DNA of 10,160 nucleotides from assembly GCA_023453725.1 (NCBI GenBank), contig JAEXTB010000214.1, forward strand, positions 1-10,160. The letters are read 5' to 3'. The translations under genes were made by a program, and so were the position numbers. Positions 6,099 through 10,160 of this stretch are shown here, in pieces. Every line of letters starts with the position of its first letter. Positions within the stretch are counted from its first letter, which is position 1. The DNA is from Bacillota bacterium. Its GTDB lineage: Bacteria > Bacillota > Clostridia > Christensenellales > CAG-138. The notes under the pieces are model-generated. The model made no database searches. It was not told where the DNA came from and worked only from the letters and a program-made list of their open reading frames with translations.

Positions 6099-6344
6099 TC
6101 AAATGTTCTTCTCCACAAACCACCTTCCATCCTCATCAAAAAGGAAGATGACTTTGCCGCTTATCTCACACGTATAGCGCATCCCTACACCTCCCGCTTT
6201 CAGGCTGGCTGCCCGGCGGATGTCCAGGATGTCGTTTATGAGTATCTTTTTCCCATCCTCCCAGATAAGGCCAAGCGGCTTCTTCTTGCCCTCGGGATTA
6301 ATGAGTGCCAGCACGCTGACATACACCTTTGCGGATTGTTCCAT
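6099..6344 (-). CDS. Small conserved companion of the Y-family polymerase (81 aa)
   Basis: This 81-residue soluble protein follows the polymerase gene in the same operon, with only 15 bases between stop and start. The RBS GAGGAG/AGGGGG precedes ATG 6344. The composition alternates short hydrophobic stretches and turns (KVYVSVLALI, PLGLIWEDG, GVGMRYTCEISG, FLFDEDGRWFVEK), which suggests a small beta-rich domain. I recall similar small proteins next to DNA polymerase IV genes in Firmicutes, but I know no function. The terminal RYTC...RWFVE pattern loosely resembles small domains that accompany ImuB/DinB-type polymerases in Actinobacteria; this is a weak analogy. The LexA-controlled promoter upstream of the polymerase should also drive it, so it is probably DNA-damage inducible. 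It could be an accessory factor of lesion bypass. Confidence 0.75.
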   Translation of the reverse strand: MEQSAKVYVSVLALINPEGKKKPLGLIWEDGKKILINDILDIRRAASLKAGGVGMRYTCEISGKVIFLFDEDGRWFVEKNI

Positions 6345-6359
6345 ATGGCCCCCTCTCCT

Positions 6360-7604
6360 CTATGCAAAATATCCAACCGGATGTATGACGTGGTCCCCCT
6401 TGGCGTTAAACTGCTTAAGTGAAGGATCTGTACCCATAACCGCGCGCGCAATAGAATAATGCCCGAATCGGCGCCGGATATCGTCTATGGTTCGCTCCAA
6501 GCTTTCCTGCCGCTCACGCTGCAGCTCATCGCCGTACATGGTCAACTGCACATTCTCATGCGCGCTGACAAGGTCACATGCTCTGACGCCAATACTGCGT
6601 AAGGGACGATCCCACCGATAATTCTGCTCCAGCAGTTTCATAGCGGCAGCGCAGATCTCCCCGGATATGCATGTACTTTGCGGCAGTTTCATCTGTCGCT
6701 CAAAATGGATCAGAGTATTGTCACGCACCCCAATTTGGACAGTACGGCCCTTTAACCCCTGTTCCCGTAAGCGAGCCGCTACGCTCTCGGCAAGATTGTA
6801 GAAAACAATCTTAGCGTCCTGGGCGTTGTTAATATCCCGCGGCGTGGTGGTGGAGTTACCAATACTTTTGATAACCGCCTCGTTCCCAACGCAAGCCACA
6901 GGCGTTGCATCCCATCCGTTTGCAAAGGTATGGAGAACGTATCCCCACTTGCCAAACCAATCATGGAGGACATCCGGAGGGGTGTTTGCAATACCTCCAA
7001 TCGTAGTAATTCCTCGCCCATAAAGCTTACGCTGTGTAGAGCGGCCAACATAAAGCAGGTCTTCTGCCGGAAGCGTCCACACCTTCTGCCTGAAATCATC
7101 TTTGGTAATAACCGTTACCGCATCGGGCTTCTTCATATCGCTTCCCAACTTGGCGAATATCTTGTTCCAGGATACGCCGATGCTCACCGTGATGCCCATC
7201 TCCCGCTTTACGCGCTGGCGAATTTCTTGGGCAATCTGCTCCCCGCTCCCAAATAGATGCTGGCTGCCCGTGATGTCGAGCCACGCCTCGTCAAGGCCAA
7301 AGGGCTCCACCTGATCTGTGTATTCAGCAAACAACGCGCGAATTATACGGCTAAAGCGAAGGTATAAAGAATAATTGGGCGGCAGCACGATCAATCCTGG
7401 GCACTTCTGTTTCGCTTGCCAGATGACCTCACCCGTCTTGATTCCGAATGGCTTTGCCTCCTGGCTCTTGGCGAGCACAATGCCGTGGCGAGCCTCAACG
7501 TCACCGCCAACGACAACCGGTTTCCCGCGCAGCTCCGGTCGGTGTAAAATCTCGATGTTGGCGTAGCAACTGTTGATATCAACGTGCAAAATACTTCGCT
7601 CCAC
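6360..7604 (-). CDS. dinB: Y-family translesion DNA polymerase (DNA polymerase IV type)
   Basis: This 414-residue error-prone polymerase copies past damaged bases. The palm motifs are intact: HVDINSCYA with catalytic D9 and the steric-gate aromatic Y14, and FGLDEAWLD with D105/E106. VSIGVSWNKIFAKLGSD (140-156) is the usual conserved block, followed by helix-hairpin-helix thumb segments (VGRSTQRKL, GITTIGGIA). The little-finger domain follows to the C-terminus. QLTMY at 353-357 looks like a sliding-clamp binding motif. The start is GTG 7604, preceded by AAGGAG nine bases upstream and directly followed by the N-terminal catalytic strand. The length fits the family. The promoter at 7655-7684 is followed by a perfect LexA box, so it should be SOS-induced. 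It is first in an operon with the 81-residue gene and divergent from the SOS peptidase gene. UvrX-type relatives are an alternative label. Confidence 0.93.
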   Translation of the reverse strand: MERSILHVDINSCYANIEILHRPELRGKPVVVGGDVEARHGIVLAKSQEAKPFGIKTGEVIWQAKQKCPGLIVLPPNYSLYLRFSRIIRALFAEYTDQVEPFGLDEAWLDITGSQHLFGSGEQIAQEIRQRVKREMGITVSIGVSWNKIFAKLGSDMKKPDAVTVITKDDFRQKVWTLPAEDLLYVGRSTQRKLYGRGITTIGGIANTPPDVLHDWFGKWGYVLHTFANGWDATPVACVGNEAVIKSIGNSTTTPRDINNAQDAKIVFYNLAESVAARLREQGLKGRTVQIGVRDNTLIHFERQMKLPQSTCISGEICAAAMKLLEQNYRWDRPLRSIGVRACDLVSAHENVQLTMYGDELQRERQESLERTIDDIRRRFGHYSIARAVMGTDPSLKQFNAKGDHVIHPVGYFA

Positions 7605-7634
7605 GTCTGTTTGCTCCTTGTTCTTACTCTTTTA

Positions 7635-7646
7635 GAACGTATGTTC
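7635..7646. promoter_or_regulatory. LexA (SOS) operator
   Basis: GAACGTATGTTC is a perfect GAACNNNNGTTC palindrome. Read on the minus strand with its flank it is CGAACATACGTTCT, matching the Gram-positive SOS consensus CGAACRNRYGTTYC at all but the last base. It starts eight bases downstream of the polymerase -10, covering the transcription start, an ideal repression position. It is about 50 bases upstream of the peptidase -35. Confidence 0.9.
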
Positions 7647-7654
7647 GTATTTAG

Positions 7655-7684
7655 AGTATATGACTCCAGATAGCTTACCGTCAA
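7655..7684 (-). promoter_or_regulatory. Promoter of the polymerase operon
   Basis: On the minus strand, TTGACG (7684-7679) and TATACT (7660-7655) are separated by 18 bases. The LexA box lies immediately downstream. Confidence 0.75.
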
Positions 7685-7694
7685 CAGGTAATTG

Positions 7695-7722
7695 TTTACG
7701 GTTACAGAAGCTGTGCTATTAT
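7695..7722 (+). promoter_or_regulatory. Promoter of the SOS peptidase gene
   Basis: TTTACG (7695-7700) and TATTAT (7717-7722) are 16 bases apart. The start codon follows 19 bases after the -10, so the leader is very short. The two divergent promoters do not overlap. Confidence 0.5.
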
Positions 7723-7741
7723 TAAAATGAGGTGAGCCAAT

Positions 7742-8299
7742 ATGTGCGGAAGATATTATATAGAGATTGCAGAGCCGGAATTACGTGCAATTGTCGAGGA
7801 GGCACAGGGCTTATCAGGTACGCCCTTGAACACCGGTGAGATATTCCCCACCAACATCGTGCCGGTTATAACCGCTGACGGAAAACCACTCGCTATGAAG
7901 TGGGGTTTCGCGCGGTTCGATGGTAAGGGACACATCATTAACGCCCGCAGCGAAACTGCAGCCGGAAAAACAATGTTCCGGAGGCTGCTGCATGAAGGGC
8001 GTTGTTTAATTCCCGCATCCAATTACTTTGAATGGGAGACCATGCCCGATGGTAAGAAACAGAAATATGCAATATCAACAGATAAGCCCTTGATGTATAT
8101 GGCAGGGCTGTATCACTATGAAAAGGGTTCCAAACTGCCCTCATTTGTAGTTCTGACGAAAGAGGCTACAGAAGATTTACGCCATATCCACAATCGTATG
8201 CCGGTTATCATTTCTGCTGAAGAGCAAATAAACTGGCTGGATGGAAATTCGGGTTTATTCATAGAGCAGAATGCAGAGATGAAGCACAGGAAGGCGTAA
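7742..8299 (+). CDS. SOS response-associated peptidase (SRAP; YedK/HMCES family)
   Basis: The 185-residue protein belongs to the SRAP family, which covalently traps abasic sites in single-stranded DNA through its N-terminal cysteine and so shields them from breakage. The catalytic set is present: Cys2 exposed after Met removal (MCGRYY), N67 in IINARSE, E97 in NYFEW, and H150 in RHIHNRMP. CLIPASNYFEW is the usual core block. It is somewhat shorter than the typical 200-230 residues but has no missing core motif. AGGTGA lies seven bases before the ATG. The gene stands divergent from the polymerase operon around a LexA operator, which agrees with the name and role of the family. It ends in tandem TAA TAA just before a strong hairpin terminator. 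Confidence 0.93.
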   Translation: MCGRYYIEIAEPELRAIVEEAQGLSGTPLNTGEIFPTNIVPVITADGKPLAMKWGFARFDGKGHIINARSETAAGKTMFRRLLHEGRCLIPASNYFEWETMPDGKKQKYAISTDKPLMYMAGLYHYEKGSKLPSFVVLTKEATEDLRHIHNRMPVIISAEEQINWLDGNSGLFIEQNAEMKHRKA

Positions 8300-8309
8300 T
8301 AAAAAAGAG

Positions 8310-8339
8310 CCCGCCACATAGTGGCGGGACTTTGCTTTT
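8310..8339 (+). terminator. Terminator after the SOS peptidase gene
   Basis: A perfect 8-bp stem CCCGCCAC/GTGGCGGG with the three-base loop ATA is followed by ACTTTGCTTTT. An A-run on the left side (8301-8306) could make it work in both directions. Confidence 0.85.
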
Positions 8340-8364
8340 CTACTTGTTTGTTTTTAACCCCAAA

Positions 8365-8453
8365 TACGCTCATTTTGCCCACCCATGCAGTCAGACAAAC
8401 GCCTATGCCGCTCACCATGGCAACACCTGTCACCACTTGATGCCGGTAAATCG
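8365..8453 (-). pseudogene. Frame-shifted remnant of a small hydrophobic peptide gene (repeat copy 2)
   Basis: This is the partner of the repeat at 5188-5280, in the same orientation. On the minus strand it reads FTGIKW, then after a one-base loss TGVAMVSGIGVCLTAWVG, which matches the pattern KWPAIVAMLGGIGACLAVGV of copy 1. In the original frame the sequence meets stop codons straight after IKW, so the gene is broken. It occupies the 220-base gap between the SOS peptidase terminator and the LytTR promoter; apart from it and that promoter I see nothing else there. Confidence 0.5.
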
Positions 8454-8501
8454 ACACCGGGGCAGCTTGGTCATGGGAAATGGCAGGTCACGCCAGATTC
8501 A

Positions 8502-8530
8502 TTGCATGCATACGCTTGGCAAATTATACT
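8502..8530 (+). promoter_or_regulatory. Promoter of the LytTR operon
   Basis: TTGCAT (8502-8507) and TATACT (8525-8530) are separated by exactly 17 bases. Two GGTCA words (8469-8473 and 8486-8490), 17 bases apart and upstream of the -35, might be a direct-repeat regulator site, but this is only suggestive. Confidence 0.65.
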
Positions 8531-8560
8531 TGAGCCAAGAGCAAAGGAAAGGATGGCGTT

Positions 8561-9004
8561 ATGGAAATAAAGCTGATCATTGACGAAAGTCCCGCATATA
8601 AGGACCCGGAAATCATCCTTCGATGCGAACGGGTGGAGGGAAGTTTAAGAAAAATCGTGGAGTACATACGCGTCCGTTCGGACACTATCCCGATCAAGGC
8701 GGATGGAATCCCGCGCCCTCTCCCGCTTTCAAACGTCTTTTACTTCGAATCGGTGGATAAAAAGACATTTGTATACTGTTCAAACAATGTCTATGAGTGT
8801 GCACAAACGCTGACCGAACTGGAAAAGAAGCTATCAGGCAGTACGTTTGTCAGGATTTCTAAAAGCTGCATTGTAAACACGGTTCTCATCAAAAGCGTAA
8901 AGCCCTTGGACAATCACCGTCTAAAAGCGCTCTTGCGAAACGGCGAGGCACAAATTATTAACCGGCATTACGTAAATATGCTTAAAGAAAAATTAGGTTT
9001 ATAG
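8561..9004 (+). CDS. LytTR-family transcriptional regulator
   Basis: This 147-residue protein has a C-terminal LytTR DNA-binding domain (about 47-147): PLPLSNVFYFES, then FVRISKSCIVN (96-106) and NRHYVNMLKEKLG at the end are the usual landmarks. The N-terminal 45 residues are not a response-regulator receiver, so it is not the output half of a normal two-component system. A clear RBS (AAAGGA, 8548-8553) lies seven bases before ATG 8561. The gene is followed 11 bases later by a small membrane-protein gene. Stand-alone LytTR proteins paired with a membrane protein form LytTR regulatory systems, in which the membrane partner holds the activator inactive (BrsRM and HdrRM in Streptococcus mutans). 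The target is unknown; autoregulation is common in the family. Confidence 0.9.
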   Translation: MEIKLIIDESPAYKDPEIILRCERVEGSLRKIVEYIRVRSDTIPIKADGIPRPLPLSNVFYFESVDKKTFVYCSNNVYECAQTLTELEKKLSGSTFVRISKSCIVNTVLIKSVKPLDNHRLKALLRNGEAQIINRHYVNMLKEKLGL

Positions 9005-9015
9005 GAGGAAGCAAA

Positions 9016-9438
9016 ATGAAGAATGTAACGAAGTATTTCAAAATCTGGGCACAGGCGTTTGCCCTGATCATACTTGTTCTTGCAGCAATCAAGATGATCG
9101 AGGGGGATGCGCAGTTAAAGCTCAGTGCCATCTTGCAGATCGCCGGTGCGGCGGCGCTGTTTTTGTTCATCGATATGCTGATCATGTCCCGCGTTAACGT
9201 TAAGTCGACAGCCGGTTATATTGCTGCCGAATTGGCTATTCTGCTCCCCTGTTATTTGGCCGCGGGGTGGATTTTGAACTGGTATGACAAAAGCGCGGCA
9301 GGGTGCGCCGTTTTCCTCGGAGCATTTTTTGCAATATATGCACTGATATTTGCGGTTCAGCGGCAACAACTTAAAGCGGATGCACTTAGGATAAATGAAA
9401 AGCTCAAAGAATACGCCGAGAACAGCAAAAATGAATAG
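9016..9438 (+). CDS. Four-helix membrane protein paired with the LytTR regulator (DUF3021-like)
   Basis: This 140-residue integral membrane protein has four predicted helices at about 11-27, 37-57, 66-87 and 94-114, a short cytoplasmic N-terminus and a charged C-terminal tail (QRQQLKADALRINEKLKEY) likely to form a cytoplasmic helix. It follows the LytTR gene after 11 bases with an excellent RBS (AGGAGG) ahead of ATG 9016, so the two form an operon. Length, topology and position match the DUF3021-type partners of LytTR proteins, which restrain the regulator at the membrane. The assignment to that family rests on architecture and context more than on residue motifs. The inferred role is an anti-activator responding to an envelope signal. 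Confidence 0.8.
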   Translation: MKNVTKYFKIWAQAFALIILVLAAIKMIEGDAQLKLSAILQIAGAAALFLFIDMLIMSRVNVKSTAGYIAAELAILLPCYLAAGWILNWYDKSAAGCAVFLGAFFAIYALIFAVQRQQLKADALRINEKLKEYAENSKNE

Positions 9439-9510
9439 AGCCCGTTTCTAGGCGGCGCCACAAGAAATAAATCAAAGGCTACTCGTGCCTGCCGGGGTTA
9501 AGCGGAATAC

Positions 9511-9538
9511 TTGACAAAGCGCATAAAATACATATAAT
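9511..9538 (+). promoter_or_regulatory. Strong promoter of the last transcription unit
   Basis: A consensus -35 TTGACA (9511-9516) and a consensus -10 TATAAT (9533-9538) are separated by 16 bases. The start site would be near 9545, leaving a leader of about 55 bases. Confidence 0.85.
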
Positions 9539-9556
9539 TGGAACGTAGTTTTAAAT

Positions 9557-9584
9557 ATGGTTAATTTTGCGGGGAAGTAACCAT
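9557..9584. repeat. Inverted repeat in the leader of the last transcription unit
   Basis: ATGGTTA (9557-9563) and TAACCAT (9578-9584) are perfect inverted copies, 14 bases apart, between the promoter and the RBS. It could be an operator or a leader hairpin close to the ribosome site (GGAAAGGAG, 9586-9594). Confidence 0.6.
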
Positions 9585-9600
9585 AGGAAAGGAGTATTCA

Positions 9601-9813
9601 ATGGAAAATCAAATTGTTTTGAAAGGAAATGCAACAAAACGCATTTGCTTATTTCTAGCTGTTATCAGCGGGAATTTGTTCCCGGTACAGCATGTTACAA
9701 AATCACACAAGTATGAAGAAGAGGGTATAGGTAAATTCCTATGTTTTATCAAGAATATCAGTTGGGAGGCACATTTCGGCCCGCCAACGAGTTGGATACT
9801 TACTGCAGGCTAG
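9601..9813 (+). CDS. Small hypothetical protein (70 aa) or front part of a broken gene
   Basis: I do not recognise this protein. The 70-residue frame has a basic N-terminus followed by one hydrophobic stretch (ICLFLAVISGNLFPV, about 15-29), which could be a signal or membrane segment. It is preceded by a strong promoter and by GGAAAGGAG six bases before ATG 9601, so translation from here is likely. The last third (after about residue 46) looks less protein-like, and an overlapping frame (9741-9962) takes over with more natural composition. A single -1 shift within 9735-9813 would join them into about 120 residues. I see no slippery heptamer there, so damage or two separate small genes are more likely than programmed frameshifting. 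Confidence 0.45.
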   Translation: MENQIVLKGNATKRICLFLAVISGNLFPVQHVTKSHKYEEEGIGKFLCFIKNISWEAHFGPPTSWILTAG

Positions 9814-9962
9814 AAGGGTTGGAACCGCTTTATATCCGCAGTATTTTAGAAAAAGAGCGTATGCGAAAGCTCGTTGCATACATTAGCGGAACAAGGAGAA
9901 AACGCGTGGATGAAGAGGACCGGGCGTGTGCCACGGAGGAATTGATTTCAACGAAGAGCTAG
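9741..9962 (+). CDS. Small hypothetical charged protein (73 aa) or rear part of a broken gene
   Basis: I do not recognise this protein. The 73 residues include a probable amphipathic, strongly charged helix (LYIRSILEKERMRKLVAYI, about 30-48) and a basic segment GTRRKR. The composition looks like a real soluble protein. ATG 9741 has only a weak RBS and lies inside the preceding frame, overlapping it by 73 bases. A stop codon (9732-9734) sits just upstream in this frame. It may depend on translation of the first frame, or be the continuation of it after a frameshift. A perfect terminator follows 67 bases after its stop. Confidence 0.45.
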   Translation: MFYQEYQLGGTFRPANELDTYCRLEGLEPLYIRSILEKERMRKLVAYISGTRRKRVDEEDRACATEELISTKS

Positions 9963-10029
9963 GCTCTTAGGACCATTGGGGATGATTGACAAGATTCTCA
10001 AAGTTTCATTCTCCGTTTTCCTGCCATCT

Positions 10030-10071
10030 AAAGCCTCCTGTTGTAGTTAGTCCTACAACAGGAGGCTTTTT
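10030..10071 (+). terminator. Very strong intrinsic terminator
   Basis: A perfect 17-bp stem, AAAGCCTCCTGTTGTAG (10030-10046) with its complement at 10053-10069, encloses a six-base loop and ends in a run of five T (10067-10071). It closes the unit that begins at the 9511 promoter. Confidence 0.93.
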
Positions 10072-10109
10072 CGAAAGCAGAGTTTCTCCTATGTAAGCCA
10101 ATCAGACGG

Positions 10110-10160
10110 TCAAGGAACGGCCTTTAGAATGGCCCATATCGCGTTTTTGAAGCCGCGATG
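10110..10160 (-). CDS. Possible C-terminal tail of a minus-strand gene (partial)
   Basis: The minus strand is open from the window edge to a TGA at 10112-10110 and reads HRGFKNAIWAILKAVP. The residues look protein-like, but 16 codons are too few to identify anything. The same bases contain small inverted repeats (GGCC/GGCC, ATCGCG/CGCGAT), so a non-coding reading is equally open. Confidence 0.2.
   Translation of the reverse strand, partial: HRGFKNAIWAILKAVP

Noticed and set aside
8116..8457. 113-residue minus-strand frame over the end of the SRAP gene
   Set aside because: Most of it is the antisense of the SRAP gene and the terminator; only its first 35 or so residues correspond to the repeat copy, which I list as a remnant.
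9541..9553. GAACGTAGTTTT as a second LexA box
   Set aside because: The half-sites have the wrong spacing (three bases) and the right half is imperfect, unlike the perfect box at 7635-7646.
9733..9815. Programmed -1 frameshift joining the two small frames
   Set aside because: No slippery heptamer or clear downstream pseudoknot is visible in the overlap, so I favour a broken gene or two genes.
1..10160. CRISPR array, insertion sequence or rRNA
   Set aside because: I saw no regularly spaced direct repeats, no transposase frame with terminal inverted repeats and no rRNA-like sequence.

Overview
The window looks like a chromosomal segment of an anaerobic Clostridia-class Firmicute of moderate GC content. 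The grounds are a fermentative iron alcohol dehydrogenase, a sensory-type [FeFe]-hydrogenase-like protein coupled to a SpoIIE/PP2C phosphatase, Gram-positive ribosome binding sites (AGGAGG-like), a Bacillus/Clostridium-type LexA box and a LytTR regulator paired with a small membrane protein. I cannot name the genus from sequence alone.

Layout. Positions 1-1080 hold the 3' part of an iron-containing alcohol dehydrogenase, closed by a terminator at 1158-1186. An extended -10 promoter (1212-1220) then drives a two-gene operon, 1257-4101. It encodes a hydrogenase-like redox sensor (ferredoxin + H-cluster domain + extra Fe-S domain + PAS) and, overlapping it by 8 bases, a SpoIIE-family phosphatase. 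A tRNA-Pro(GGG) with its own strong promoter and terminator follows (4210-4387).

Positions 4388-8299 form a more accessory-looking block beside the tRNA. On the minus strand there is a compact pair of small unknown genes (4915-5127 and 4689-4922) with overlapping stop/start codons and a terminator. Upstream of them is a small hydrophobic reading frame (5164-5325). A second, frame-shifted relative of that frame lies 3.2 kb away at 8365-8453. A comparatively AT-rich pentapeptide-repeat gene (5407-6060, Qnr-like in general type) lies on the plus strand. Next comes an SOS module: a Y-family DNA polymerase (minus, 6360-7604) followed by an 81-residue companion gene (minus, 6099-6344), divergent from an SOS response-associated peptidase (plus, 7742-8299). 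A perfect LexA-type palindrome sits between the two directions at 7635-7646.

Positions 8502-9438 encode a LytTR transcription factor and a four-helix membrane protein with the architecture of a LytTR regulatory pair. The last region (9511-10071) is a strongly punctuated transcription unit: consensus promoter, inverted repeat in the leader, strong RBS and a perfect 17-bp terminator stem. It carries only two small overlapping frames, which are either tiny unknown proteins or one gene broken by a frameshift. The final 50 bases may hold the tail of a minus-strand gene.

Functional reading. The first third concerns fermentation and hydrogen/redox sensing. The middle concerns DNA damage: lesion bypass, abasic-site protection, and possibly gyrase protection through the pentapeptide protein. 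The right part concerns membrane-linked transcriptional control. The most interesting unexplained items are the hydrogenase-like sensor that keeps all the visible H-cluster cysteines, the decayed pair of hydrophobic peptide genes, the minus-strand mini-operon of unknown proteins, and the strong transcription unit at the right end.
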